Below, in pieces: positions 1-7,997 of a stretch of 47,352 nt of DNA. A model generated the notes under the pieces. That model did no database searches. It saw nothing but the letters and a program-made list of their open reading frames with translations, and was not told the DNA's origin. The translations under genes and the position numbers were made by a program. The stretch is from a virus, in IMG/VR virus record IMGVR_UViG_3300033148_006626, positions 1 through 47,352 of that record; one strand, written 5' to 3'. The first letter of the stretch is position 1, and each line of letters begins with the position of its first letter.

Positions 1-65
<65 letters not shown>

Positions 66-114
66 CCATTCCGAAAGCATAGGGATAAAGACCGGTATTT
101 TGACAAAAAGGACG

Positions 115-300
115 GGTAACATGAAATTGCATACATCGCTTTCATTTTAAACAATTTGTTAATGATTACGCATGTTTACATCAAAAACCAATTTCGCTCG
201 TGTGTATGATCAATTTATATGGAAGCGTAACTTATTGATTTAATTCAGGTTGTTATTTTCATTATGATACCTAATTAGGCATAATCCTTAATTGAGTTAA
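115..300. other. AT-rich intergenic sequence without a gene
   Basis: No open frame with a ribosome site was found on either strand. It contains one more copy of ATTGCAT near 126, the heptamer repeated at 301-347. It belongs to the control region around the genome junction. Confidence 0.6.
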
Positions 301-347
301 ATTGCATAGCATTGCATCGAATTGCATAGCATTGCATCGGATTGCAT
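301..347. repeat. Five ATTGCAT iterons at exact 10-bp spacing
   Basis: The heptamer ATTGCAT begins at 301, 311, 321, 331 and 341. Copies alternate with AGC and CG(A/G) spacers, giving two tandem 20-bp units and a partial third. Ten-base spacing puts every copy on the same face of the helix, as in cooperative protein-binding arrays or replication iterons. The array ends 11 bases before a TTGACA box, so it may be an activator or repressor site for that promoter, or part of an origin. Confidence 0.7.
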
Positions 348-358
348 TCAGGTTTCGG

Positions 359-387
359 TTGACAATGCGAATAAGGTATGATAATGT
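359..387 (+). promoter_or_regulatory. Candidate rightward sigma70-type promoter
   Basis: A perfect TTGACA at 359-364 is followed after 15 bases by GATAAT (380-385) with TG just upstream; at 17 bases the hexamer is the weaker TAATGT. The short spacing suggests dependence on an activator, and the ATTGCAT array lies directly upstream. It could start the rightward operon, but the leader would then run antisense to the leftward gene at 496-702 before reaching terS at 961. Confidence 0.45.
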
Positions 388-448
388 ATCATCATGGAGG
401 TTTATTTTAAATTAGGGAAGGATGCCTCGGCGGAGGGTTGGCATTTTG

Positions 449-486
449 ACAAAACAAAGGCAGACATGCAATGTTGCATGCCTGCC
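449..486 (-). terminator. Rho-independent terminator of the leftward 68-residue gene
   Basis: Read leftward, a 13-bp stem (459-471 with 474-486, one G-T pair) closes on a 2-base loop as drawn and is followed by TTTGTTTTGT. It begins ten bases after the stop codon of the leftward gene at 496. No T-run follows in the rightward direction, so it should end leftward transcription only. Confidence 0.75.
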
Positions 487-495
487 CTGCCTACC

Positions 496-702
496 TTACT
501 TCTTCCGCGTTTTCATGTTCTTGATGTATTTGTCTATCTCCTCCTCCGTTACCGTGATTCCTGCCTTGATCGCCTTGTTTTTATAACAATACAACTCCGC
601 CGCGTATCGTTGCTGACTACGCTTCTCCTTTGCCTTGCGCTTGTCATACTCCGCTGCCTTTTCGCGCAACTCCTTCAATTCCTCTGCCGATACGTCGTTC
701 AT
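496..702 (-). CDS. Small charged protein, paralogue of the 109-residue early protein
   Basis: This 68-residue protein starts at the ATG after a GGGGAGG site, giving MNDVSAEELKEL. The first half is a charged, Lys/Glu-rich helix. The C-terminal part (about residues 34-68) matches the C-terminus of the protein at 45795-46124: YKNKAIKAGITVTEEEIDKY here against YKQKAIAAGITVSDADIDAY there. It is a one-gene leftward unit with its own promoter (769-797) and terminator (449-486). The function is not recognised; a small DNA- or RNA-binding early protein is only a guess. The longer opposite-strand frame at 394-843 is a shadow. Confidence 0.8.
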   Translation of the reverse strand: MNDVSAEELKELREKAAEYDKRKAKEKRSQQRYAAELYCYKNKAIKAGITVTEEEIDKYIKNMKTRKK

Positions 703-735
703 GATAAAACCTCCCCTTTTTGTTTTGCACGCACA

Positions 736-803
736 ATGCACGTGCATCAATCAATCAATCATGTAACAATGATAACACACAATCGTGCATTAATCAATGC
801 ACG
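736..803. promoter_or_regulatory. Two operator-like inverted repeats around the leftward promoter
   Basis: ATGCACGTGCAT at 736-747 is a perfect 12-bp palindrome. CGTGCATT-AATC-AATGCACG at 784-803 is a perfect 8-bp inverted repeat. Both share the half-site GTGCAT/ATGCAC. One covers the -35 box of the leftward promoter and the other lies just downstream of its start point, the layout of a dimeric repressor's sites. A tandem (ATCA)n stretch at about 746-761 lies between them. Confidence 0.6.
769..797 (-). promoter_or_regulatory. Leftward sigma70-type promoter for the 68-residue gene
   Basis: Reading leftward, TTGATT (797-792) and TATCAT (774-769) are 17 bases apart, with GTGTGT before the -10 box. 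The same -35 hexamer, spacing and upstream TGTGT motif occur in the leftward promoter at 46958-46986, suggesting both use the same host polymerase and perhaps the same regulator. Initiation near 762 would leave a leader of about 60 bases. Confidence 0.65.
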
Positions 804-833
804 CATAACCCAAGGATATCAACATGTTATGTC

Positions 834-865
834 ACATGTGTAAAAAACATAATGATTTCAATGGG
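834..865. repeat. Dispersed repeat ACATGTGTAAAA...AATGATTTCAATGGG, copy 1
   Basis: ACATGTGTAAAA followed after a short variable gap by AATGATTTCAATGGG occurs here and at 47023-47053, and the second half occurs again at 47001-47014. All copies are in the control region on both sides of the genome junction. Shared regulatory or replication protein binding is likely; the role is unknown. Confidence 0.6.
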
Positions 866-906
866 ATCCCGAAAACGACGACGATGACGTGGGAGGTGGG
901 CACACC

Positions 907-948
907 AAAATCCGCGTGGTATTTTTCAAAATTCGCGCGGCATTTTTC
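907..948 (+). repeat. Two tandem 21-bp repeats upstream of terS (candidate packaging site)
   Basis: Units 907-927 and 928-948 share 18 of 21 bases: AAAA, a CGCG-containing core, then ATTTTTC. A further AAAA follows, and terS starts at 961. In several phages the small terminase binds sites in or near its own gene, so this is a reasonable pac/cos recognition candidate. An operator is the alternative. Confidence 0.5.
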
Positions 949-960
949 AAAAGGTAGGTC

Positions 961-1458
961 ATGGACCAGATCCTAACACAGGCACCTCCAGACCTGTCCT
1001 TAACAGGTTTGGAAAAAGAAAAGCGAACCCTACGCCATCTTGGCCACCTGGCTGGTGATGTAACCCACCGGCACCGTTTGGTTCTTACCCTTTGGATGAC
1101 TAAGGCTCCGATGGAGGAAATCCTTAAGGTAACAGGATACTCCCATCCCAATTCGATTTATCGCATTCTTCATAGGGAAGATGTCCAGGCCTTAAGGCAA
1201 CAGATGCTTTCCAACCTGGACTTGGAATTTGAAAACCTTTACTCTTCAGTTATCGAAGCTGTGCAGACTGGTCTTGAGTCTGGTGATGCAAAGATCCGTC
1301 TTGAGGCGGCTAAGGTTTGGCTTAAGGAATTCTCTAGGGCCCAACCTTCAAATGGAAAGGGAGAACAGGACTCTCCTTCTAATCCCCTTGCAGGGGCTAA
1401 TATCTCTGCAGAGCATATTGTCTTTCAGATTCTAAGCCAGGCGAAGGAGGAAGGCTAA
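961..1458 (+). CDS. terS: Terminase small subunit (predicted)
   Basis: This 165-residue protein starts at the ATG after AAAAGGTAGG. Residues about 40-75 form a helix-turn-helix-like segment (WMTKAPMEEILKVTGYSH), followed by long helices (about 75-130) suited to oligomerisation and a low-complexity tail. Small terminases of this size have an N-terminal HTH and a central oligomerisation domain, recognise the packaging site and pass DNA to the large subunit. Position as first rightward gene, one small gene before terL, is the main support. Tandem repeats directly upstream may be its binding site. Confidence 0.7.
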   Translation: MDQILTQAPPDLSLTGLEKEKRTLRHLGHLAGDVTHRHRLVLTLWMTKAPMEEILKVTGYSHPNSIYRILHREDVQALRQQMLSNLDLEFENLYSSVIEAVQTGLESGDAKIRLEAAKVWLKEFSRAQPSNGKGEQDSPSNPLAGANISAEHIVFQILSQAKEEG

Positions 1459-1643
1459 TGAACCAGGATAATTGGAAGCACCGTGCCTCAAAACTGAAAC
1501 TAAAGGAGGCAATTCCTGAGGACAAACCTGTGGCAGGTTCTTTAGGAAGGTGTAGGCGTAATGCCCCAACTATGAAGGGTTGGCCTGCAGTCTTCAGTAC
1601 TGACTGGTGTGGTGACCATAAGATAGATGAGGAGAAAATTTGA
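1458..1643 (+). CDS. Small conserved-looking protein between terS and terL
   Basis: The 61-residue frame starts at an ATG overlapping the terS stop (TAATG) with an AAGGAGGAAGG site. It overlaps terL by a few bases, so translation is probably coupled across all three. The C-terminal half holds two cysteines (CRRNAP, DWCGDHK) and a basic stretch. No family recognised; a terminase-associated accessory protein is possible. Confidence 0.65.
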   Translation: MNQDNWKHRASKLKLKEAIPEDKPVAGSLGRCRRNAPTMKGWPAVFSTDWCGDHKIDEEKI

Positions 1644-3334
1644 AGGAGTATCTCTTAAATACCCCACGAGAGTCCCTTACGCCTGAAGCACAGGCGATTG
1701 AGAAACTATTCTGGATTCTGCCTAAGATAGGACCTAAGGTTCGCTTTAAGTTAAATGAGGCCCAGGAGGAGTATGACCGAATCCGGTCCCACCGTGACCT
1801 TATCACTAAGGCTCGCCAGAAAGGATTCTCAGCCTTTCGGATTGGGGTACAGACAGCCCAATGCTTAGGTGTTGAAGGTACGCGGGCTGTCTTAATCTCC
1901 CATGAGTCATTCTCCACCCAACGGCTGTTTGACCGGGCCCGTTTCATCCTATCTAACCTCTCCATTGAGTATCAGATTAAGGATTGGGAGTCAGGAGAAG
2001 TCCTGGGTGCACAGGACGTTCCACTCTCCGTCGAACTTGGCAGGCACTCCCGGCATGAACTCTACTTTCCCAAAACCGAATCAACCTTTTACATAGGCAC
2101 GGCAGGTGCAAGGGCCTTTGGGCGTGGTGATACCATAACTGACCTGCACATCTCTGAATATGCCTGGTGGGAGAAGTCAGCTGAACGGATGACTTCTGGA
2201 TTATTCCAGGCAGTCCCCATAGGAGGCACGATCTGTATCGAGTCCACAGGGAATGGGAAGAATAATGACTTTTACTTCATGTGCAAAAAGGCTGAGGATT
2301 TAGGTTACCAACTCTACTTTCGGCCTTGGTGGAAAGATCCTGAATACCAAATTACTCCTAGATCATCCTGGAATCCAGATGGGTTTGAGCATTACTTTGC
2401 TGAGATGGAAGCCCTTTACTCCCTTACTGAACCTCAACTTTATTGGTATTGGATGAAACTCCTTGAGGTCCGCCTTAACCTACCTTTCATGCAGCAGGAG
2501 TATCCATCTTGTGTTGATGAATGCTTTCAGGCCACAGGGCATAAGGTATTCCCTGTAGTTGAGCAGGTTCTTGATGCAGGGTGGGCTTGGAAATTCTTCT
2601 CTATCAAACCTCAGGTTAACCAGAGGGTTGAGAAGGGAGAGTTGGGCAGGTTTAGGGTTGATTACCTTAAGGGACACCCACATCCTGATTACACTTACGT
2701 ATTAGGAGGGGATGCATCAGGAGGTACAGGGAATGATGATGCAGCAATTGAGATTCTCACCCTCGAAACCTTTGAGCAGGTTTTTGACTTCGCATCTAAC
2801 CAGTGTGACCCGGTTGTATTTGGGCACTTCATAGTTCAGTTAGGCATACTCTTTAATATGGCATACTTGGTATGCGAAGGGAATAACCACGGGATAGCGA
2901 CGCACTCCATTATCCTTCAGGGATACCCCCAGCGCTCTCGGATCTACCGTAGAAATACTCCCAGTAAGACTTCAAAGGTTGAATATGGTTTCTGGACAGG
3001 TGAGACAACTAAGAATGAACTAGTAGGTAAGGTCTTGGAAGGATTAGATAATGGTCTGACAATTTATGGCGAAGATCTTATAACCGAGATGGACGAGTTT
3101 GAAGAGAGCGATTCTGGAAGGAAGGAAGGACCTCAAGATGGGCGGGTCATATCCTTAGGCCTTGCCTGTGTTGGATGGTTCAAGTGGAGGCATCGAGCTA
3201 GAGACCTCAGGCCCAAACCTCCTCCACCTTTGGTAAATTGGGAACATGCGGTCTTTAGGTATGACCCTTATGAGTGGATGATGGAAGCGGCTAAGAGGGA
3301 TAAAATGATGCCTCTTAATCAATTGAGACATTAG
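1640..3334 (+). CDS. terL: Terminase large subunit
   Basis: The 564-residue ATPase-nuclease drives DNA into the prohead at the portal and cuts the concatemer. Visible motifs are the Walker A-like KARQKGFS (57-64), Walker B ITDLHISE (166-173), a coupling motif ESTGNG (201-206), and nuclease-domain acids D358 in GGDASG, E413 in CEGNNHG and D500 in QDGR. Length is typical. The start is TTG after GAGGAGAAAAT; an in-frame ATG is absent there. It follows terS and precedes the virion genes. Confidence 0.93.
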   Translation: MKEYLLNTPRESLTPEAQAIEKLFWILPKIGPKVRFKLNEAQEEYDRIRSHRDLITKARQKGFSAFRIGVQTAQCLGVEGTRAVLISHESFSTQRLFDRARFILSNLSIEYQIKDWESGEVLGAQDVPLSVELGRHSRHELYFPKTESTFYIGTAGARAFGRGDTITDLHISEYAWWEKSAERMTSGLFQAVPIGGTICIESTGNGKNNDFYFMCKKAEDLGYQLYFRPWWKDPEYQITPRSSWNPDGFEHYFAEMEALYSLTEPQLYWYWMKLLEVRLNLPFMQQEYPSCVDECFQATGHKVFPVVEQVLDAGWAWKFFSIKPQVNQRVEKGELGRFRVDYLKGHPHPDYTYVLGGDASGGTGNDDAAIEILTLETFEQVFDFASNQCDPVVFGHFIVQLGILFNMAYLVCEGNNHGIATHSIILQGYPQRSRIYRRNTPSKTSKVEYGFWTGETTKNELVGKVLEGLDNGLTIYGEDLITEMDEFEESDSGRKEGPQDGRVISLGLACVGWFKWRHRARDLRPKPPPPLVNWEHAVFRYDPYEWMMEAAKRDKMMPLNQLRH

Positions 3335-3351
3335 GTTTGCATTGCAAACCT
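3333..3351 (+). other. Stem-loop after terL
   Basis: AGGTTTGC-ATT-GCAAACCT forms an 8-bp perfect stem overlapping the terL stop codon. No T-run follows, so it is not a standard terminator; it may affect processing or partial termination before the highly translated genes downstream. Confidence 0.5.
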
Positions 3352-3365
3352 GGGAGGAATGGTAA

Positions 3366-3668
3366 ATGGCATACAAGAAGATGTTGCAGTTGACGTGGCC
3401 GATCAAGACTACAGAGCAGATTACGGTTAGTACAGCGGTCAAGAGCCTTACCTCCAGTTACATCAAGAAGGGAGGCGCCCTTATCACTCTTGAGGGTGGT
3501 TCCATTCGCTGGAGGGCAGATGGGACTGACCCGACTTCTGAGGTTGGTCATCTCATGACTGAGGGGGATTCTCTAACCATCGTAGGAGACTCCACCACGG
3601 CAAGGACTATTAGGTTTATTCGCACGGGAGATCTTGATGGGATTCTGACCGTGAGCCATAGGGGATAA
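3366..3668 (+). CDS. Small beta-rich protein, paralogue A
   Basis: The 100-residue protein starts after GGGAGGAATGGTAA. The central part (about residues 36-70, LEGGSIRWRADGTDPTSEVG) has a near twin in the gene at 4382-4684 (LEGGDARWRNDGTDPTSLEG). The sequence predicts short beta strands throughout and no signal peptide. The DGTDPT-type motif is common in small phage virion-associated beta proteins, so a decoration or tail-appendage role is plausible but not shown. Confidence 0.75.
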   Translation: MAYKKMLQLTWPIKTTEQITVSTAVKSLTSSYIKKGGALITLEGGSIRWRADGTDPTSEVGHLMTEGDSLTIVGDSTTARTIRFIRTGDLDGILTVSHRG

Positions 3669-3681
3669 GGAGGTGTTGATA

Positions 3682-4368
3682 ATGATTAAGTTCTTCAGAA
3701 AGACGAGTGATGGTTTCAAATTGTCCCTGGTCAGTCTCCTGTTTGCATTCATTGCCTTTATGGCTTGGACTGCAAGAGATTATGGTTTCGCTGCGCCCAT
3801 ATCTGGGTCTCGAGCGTCCACTTATGTGATCCCCCTGGATATCACGGCTGAGAGGGCCGGGCACACCCGAACTGGAGTAACTGTTTCCCACTCTGGGTCG
3901 AGGACTACCATTAATTCTGGAGTTAGCCTGCTGGCAGACATAGACCTTACCAAACTCAACCTGATTGAGTACGAGTTTGCCTTTGCTCCAGGAACTATTT
4001 ACACTTCGGCAGTTCCTTCAGCTGATGGAGTAGGGAAGGGGTGGAACGCTGCTGATGTATACACAGGGACAGCTAACACAGCCCATACCTCTGGAGCGTC
4101 TACAACCTACAGGTATGCCTTTAGTCCTATTGATAGGAGCGTGACTGATTGGGAGCGCATGGGGATTACTGGTACCTCAGAGTTGTGTACGGTTGATGCT
4201 GCTTCTGCTAACTCCCCATACCCATTCAACATTAGCTCTCCTGAGTTGGGAGGACACTTGGCTATCTTCATTGACACTTCTAGCGCCTCATCTTGGTGCC
4301 TGCCTGGGTTCATTCCTGATGGTAGTTCACCTAGTGGAGGGCAGAGTTGTTACGTGATCGCACGGTAA
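3682..4368 (+). CDS. Exported or anchored beta-rich protein
   Basis: The 228-residue protein starts at the ATG eight bases after AAGGAGG; upstream in-frame starts are poorly spaced. Residues about 14-32 form a hydrophobic segment (LSLVSLLFAFIAFMAW), a signal anchor or signal peptide. The rest is Ser/Thr/Gly-rich with predicted strands and four or five scattered cysteines, as in surface proteins. It lies between the two paralogous small beta proteins. No family recognised. It may be displayed on the host surface or be a membrane-inserted accessory. Confidence 0.75.
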   Translation: MIKFFRKTSDGFKLSLVSLLFAFIAFMAWTARDYGFAAPISGSRASTYVIPLDITAERAGHTRTGVTVSHSGSRTTINSGVSLLADIDLTKLNLIEYEFAFAPGTIYTSAVPSADGVGKGWNAADVYTGTANTAHTSGASTTYRYAFSPIDRSVTDWERMGITGTSELCTVDAASANSPYPFNISSPELGGHLAIFIDTSSASSWCLPGFIPDGSSPSGGQSCYVIAR

Positions 4369-4381
4369 GGAGGAAAGGTAG

Positions 4382-4684
4382 ATGCCCCAGCTAAGAGTTT
4401 ACTCGATTGGTGCTGTTGCTAAGGATTATCAGTCTAAAACGATTGATAACCTTACAGCTGAGGGTATCTCCACCTCCATCCTTACCTCAGGCTCTCGGGG
4501 GGCCTTTGTGACTTTGGAAGGTGGAGATGCTAGGTGGCGGAATGATGGTACTGACCCAACTTCGCTTGAAGGTCATTATCTTGCAAATGGTGCACAACTC
4601 GAGTTTATGAACTATCGGGCTGCTAGCCAGTTCAAGGTAATAGCAATTGCAGGAAACATAACAATTAGAGTTAGTGTGTACTAG
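4382..4684 (+). CDS. Small beta-rich protein, paralogue B
   Basis: The 100-residue product has the same length as the gene at 3366-3668 and shares its central motif (LEGG-x2-RWR-x-DGTDPTS). A GGAGGAAAGGTAG site precedes the ATG. The two copies flank the exported 228-residue gene, which points to a local duplication followed by divergence, perhaps each copy pairing with a different neighbour. Virion appendage role inferred only from context. Confidence 0.75.
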   Translation: MPQLRVYSIGAVAKDYQSKTIDNLTAEGISTSILTSGSRGAFVTLEGGDARWRNDGTDPTSLEGHYLANGAQLEFMNYRAASQFKVIAIAGNITIRVSVY

Positions 4685-4694
4685 GAGGTTTAAC

Positions 4695-5591
4695 ATGAAG
4701 AAACTTATCCCTATCCTAATAGTGCTGGGCCTCCTTAGTGCGACTAACCTCTGGGCCCAACCTACTGGGAGAATGCCTGGGGTGTATGTGGTTGATGGCA
4801 CTTTAAGTGGCTCAACCCCTCCAAACATCTCAGGCAACACTACTGTAATTGGGGGTACGAGCCCCTTCGTTTTTGATCTTTATGGTGGTACTACCAGTAT
4901 TAACACCCTGAACGGGGGTTTGTGCGCTGTGCAAATCACTGGTATCACAGCTAGTCAGGCCTTCCCTACAGGGAGTGCTGGAGACACTTCAGGACCCACA
5001 TATTACCTTGTCGAGAGGACAAGATTACCAGGAGGGGCTGACTGGGATGAGCTGTCTTGGAGACCCATCAGTTCCCCCTTACCTCTTGGGAGTTCCCAAA
5101 CACCTTTTCCCGTGCCCTTCTTGGTAACAACACCGGGGGAGACCCGCATAGGTATTGTAACTGGTGCAACTCCCTTTGATGGTGTTAGCTCTAAGGTAAT
5201 TTCTGGAATTGATCCTAAGTTATTCCCTACTCCGAGTGAGGCTGGAGAGGTTAGGTATAGTCCCTTTGGAACTAGTGGGACTTCTTCAATTCCTGACCTC
5301 CTTTCAGGTACTTCAGTTGCAGGTGATGCTGGGTATGATGCAGATCTTATACCTCCTGGGTGGGCTAACTACGTGGTCCTAGGTAGTACTAATGATGATG
5401 CCCAGTGGGTTTTTGACTTTCCTGACACAGCAACCTCGCAAGCACCTTCAAGCACCTTATCGCATGAGATACCTGACCAGACGGAAATAGAATTTCCCAT
5501 CTGGATGTACAACCTAGGAAGGTTCACAGTCGGAGGAGCTGCTAATGGGTGTATTAGGCTTGAGTTCAGGGCGACTTCGAGTATAAGGTGA
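4695..5591 (+). CDS. Secreted protein with N-terminal signal peptide, unknown function
   Basis: The 298-residue protein starts at ATG after TAGGAGGTTTAAC. Residues 1-22 are a textbook signal peptide: MKK, a hydrophobic core (LIPILIVLGLLSATNL) and an AQ junction near residue 22. The mature part is Gly/Ser/Thr/Pro-rich and beta-predicted with few cysteines. The stop codon overlaps the start region of the beta-helix gene. No enzymatic motif seen. Signal peptides are uncommon in phage virion proteins, so export to the host envelope should be considered. Confidence 0.78.
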   Translation: MKKLIPILIVLGLLSATNLWAQPTGRMPGVYVVDGTLSGSTPPNISGNTTVIGGTSPFVFDLYGGTTSINTLNGGLCAVQITGITASQAFPTGSAGDTSGPTYYLVERTRLPGGADWDELSWRPISSPLPLGSSQTPFPVPFLVTTPGETRIGIVTGATPFDGVSSKVISGIDPKLFPTPSEAGEVRYSPFGTSGTSSIPDLLSGTSVAGDAGYDADLIPPGWANYVVLGSTNDDAQWVFDFPDTATSQAPSSTLSHEIPDQTEIEFPIWMYNLGRFTVGGAANGCIRLEFRATSSIR

Positions 5592-5596
5592 TGGCG

Positions 5597-7666
5597 ATGA
5601 AACGACTCCTGATAATCCTGATGCTGCTCTGGCCTGGTTGGGTGGGGGCTGCTGATATTTATGTTGATGGCAGCATCATGGATGTAAACTCTCACTCGAT
5701 TGTTCCTGATTCTACTGCCGGTGGCGTTTCGACCTACGCCACAATAGATGACATAAATCTCATGAGCACCAAAGGATCTCCACTTGTCCCCGGAGATACC
5801 GTCTATATCCATCAAAATTCTACCTTTAGGGAACAACTCACGGTACCTATTTCTGGCAGTGCAGGAAGCCCGCTCACATTTTCCACCTACGGAAGTGGGG
5901 CGACTGGTCCCATACTGCAAAGGTCTATCAACTTTGGCCTCTTCGCAACGGGGGTTACAAGTGCGCTCAACAGCAACGGGAGCTTTGAGACTTTTGTGGG
6001 CGTAGAAGATGACGGCAACACTGACACCATTACGGGGTGGGATGTAGGCCATATCGTGACGGTTGCAGATGCTAACCTTACCAGCATCCCGGATGGTACC
6101 TACGCCCTCATGCTGTGGGATGATGGGTCAAACGATTCATGCCGAAACCTCAATATCCCAATAACAGGAGGTCAACATTATGTGCTGGGTTTCTGGGGTA
6201 TAAGCGATGGCACAGGGACAATCCGGTTAGCGGCAAGACAGGAGGCAAGTCCGAGCGATTACCTTATAGTTAGTAGTGCGGGAAACAATTACAAATGGTA
6301 CTCGTTATGGTACTCCAGCATTACCTATACGAATGTTTTATCAGCAACCGATACCACATGGACCCGTAAATATGTACTGATAAAGGCACCAAAGGACTAT
6401 ACCGGAAACATCTATCTCAAATTTGAGAATATAGCTAACAATTCTAAGGCATACCTAGACAAAGTGGACTTCTACATTCCTAAATGGAACAATACTGCTG
6501 GCACAATCTATAAAGTTATCTGTGGGAATATGAAGGAGAGTGGCGGTGTGCATTGGTTGGACGGGACAACATGGGAAACCCTGACAAGTGGAACCACTGC
6601 GACACTTGCTGCCAAGGAGTATGGGACGGACCCGGAAGGAGAGAACAGTGAATATCTGTTTGTAAACATTGGCAAAGACCCTGCTGGTGAAACATTAGAG
6701 GTGGGGGCGGGCAATTATGGAGTCTTTGCTGACGATAAGAGTCATGTCGTAATAGACGGCATCACATCAAGGTTCAACCTTCTTGATGGTTTTCACCTTG
6801 AAGGCACGGGCAGCGGCATCACCATTGAGGATTGCATCGCAGAATATAACGACAATGATGGAATCAATGGACAGGAGACTCAGCTCAGCATCTATGTAAA
6901 GGACTGTATTGCTCGGTATAATGGAGACAAAGCTACAGGCGCAGCGGCTGGGGATGGATTAAGCTATCACAATGACTGCACAGGTGTCATTGAAGATTGC
7001 CAATTTATTGGAAACGACAAGAGCGGAATGTATTTCATTGAGGATTCCGCTACCATCACGCGAAGATGTTGGTTTTCAGGAAACGAAAACGGCTATGTTA
7101 TTGGAGCATCCTGCACACAGGAGCACGACCTGCAATCGTCTGTTTTCATCCAAGGAAGTGGAACCACTGGAGTAAAAGTAAGGGCAGGGACAGGCAATCT
7201 ATACAATTTGACCCTTTACGGTAATGTTACGGGTTCGACGGGCTTTCAAATCGAAGGTGGCACAGCCAATATCGTGAACAGTATCGTTAATAATTTTGCC
7301 GTAGGGATGGCTGGTGCCGGGGGGACTATCAATAATTCCTACAACTGTGTGTATGGTAACACAGTACAGTACAGCGGGACAGGCATGGCGGCAGGAACGG
7401 GGAGTATTGCGACGGACCCCAAATTCCTGGACCCTTCCGGGGATGATTTCCACCTCAAAAGAAACTCCCTTTGCGTCAACGCGGGAACGAACGACCGAGA
7501 TGGAGACAGCGTAGACGATACGGGACACAAGGATTACAGGGGCCGCATAGTTCCGAAAAATGTGCAATCCGATATTGGTGCCTATGAATCCTACGACCAC
7601 CCCACAGGACGAGACGGCAAACATGGACCTCGGAGCAGGGCAAGGGGGGCGTGGTATTCGCCTTGA
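5597..7666 (+). CDS. Parallel beta-helix protein with signal peptide (tailspike/polysaccharide lyase-like)
   Basis: The 689-residue protein starts at the ATG eight bases after AAGG; GTG 5588 and ATG 5591 are alternatives. Residues 1-19 form a signal peptide (MKRLLIILMLLWPGWVGA). About residues 370-600 have the regular VIDGI/IEDC/IVNS spacing of a right-handed parallel beta-helix, and the C-terminus has the YRGRIVPKNVQSDIGAYE block common in such repeat proteins. A lectin-like segment may precede it (about 120-290). Tailspikes and lyases of this fold bind or cleave polysaccharides. Base use is more CpG-rich than the neighbours, suggesting later acquisition. Confidence 0.82.
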   Translation: MKRLLIILMLLWPGWVGAADIYVDGSIMDVNSHSIVPDSTAGGVSTYATIDDINLMSTKGSPLVPGDTVYIHQNSTFREQLTVPISGSAGSPLTFSTYGSGATGPILQRSINFGLFATGVTSALNSNGSFETFVGVEDDGNTDTITGWDVGHIVTVADANLTSIPDGTYALMLWDDGSNDSCRNLNIPITGGQHYVLGFWGISDGTGTIRLAARQEASPSDYLIVSSAGNNYKWYSLWYSSITYTNVLSATDTTWTRKYVLIKAPKDYTGNIYLKFENIANNSKAYLDKVDFYIPKWNNTAGTIYKVICGNMKESGGVHWLDGTTWETLTSGTTATLAAKEYGTDPEGENSEYLFVNIGKDPAGETLEVGAGNYGVFADDKSHVVIDGITSRFNLLDGFHLEGTGSGITIEDCIAEYNDNDGINGQETQLSIYVKDCIARYNGDKATGAAAGDGLSYHNDCTGVIEDCQFIGNDKSGMYFIEDSATITRRCWFSGNENGYVIGASCTQEHDLQSSVFIQGSGTTGVKVRAGTGNLYNLTLYGNVTGSTGFQIEGGTANIVNSIVNNFAVGMAGAGGTINNSYNCVYGNTVQYSGTGMAAGTGSIATDPKFLDPSGDDFHLKRNSLCVNAGTNDRDGDSVDDTGHKDYRGRIVPKNVQSDIGAYESYDHPTGRDGKHGPRSRARGAWYSP

Positions 7667-7697
7667 AGCTTACAGTAACTGGTGTAAGGAGGATTAA

Positions 7698-7997
7698 TTG
7701 TCTTGGCAAGAGCATTTTACTACGGAAGCTGTCTCAGGTATACTTGGCGCGTTTGCTGTTATTGGAGCTGCACTGTGGAGGATGGGTCTCTTGCGTAAGT
7801 TAGGAGGACTTTTTAAGCATACCTCACCTGCACACTGCCCAGACCTAGAATGTCAGTCCCAGGTCCAAGAGATGGTAAAGGACTTGAAGAACTTAAAGGA
7901 GCAACACCAACAGACACATGACTCTGTCCTAAGGATGGAGGGTTATATTGAGGGGTGGCTACAACGAAACGGCCGAGACAGAAATCCCTTCCGGTGA
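7698..7997 (+). CDS. Membrane protein with C-terminal coiled coil (holin or spanin-like)
   Basis: The 99-residue protein starts at TTG after AAGGAGGATTAA. One hydrophobic segment (about residues 10-28, SGILGAFAVIGAALW) is followed by a basic turn, two cysteines (CPDLEC) and a heptad-like charged helix (about 52-85). One transmembrane helix plus a coiled coil occurs in class III holin-like and i-spanin-like proteins. No endolysin is evident nearby, so the lysis role remains an inference. Confidence 0.65.
   Translation: MSWQEHFTTEAVSGILGAFAVIGAALWRMGLLRKLGGLFKHTSPAHCPDLECQSQVQEMVKDLKNLKEQHQQTHDSVLRMEGYIEGWLQRNGRDRNPFR

Noticed and set aside
394-843. Rightward 149-residue open frame beginning MEVYFKLG
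   Set aside because: It runs antisense through the leftward 68-residue gene, which has a paralogue, its own promoter and a terminator; the frame also crosses that terminator hairpin and has no ribosome site.
5369-6052. Leftward 227-residue open frame
   Set aside because: Crosses two rightward genes with signal peptides; no start signal and no recognisable domain.
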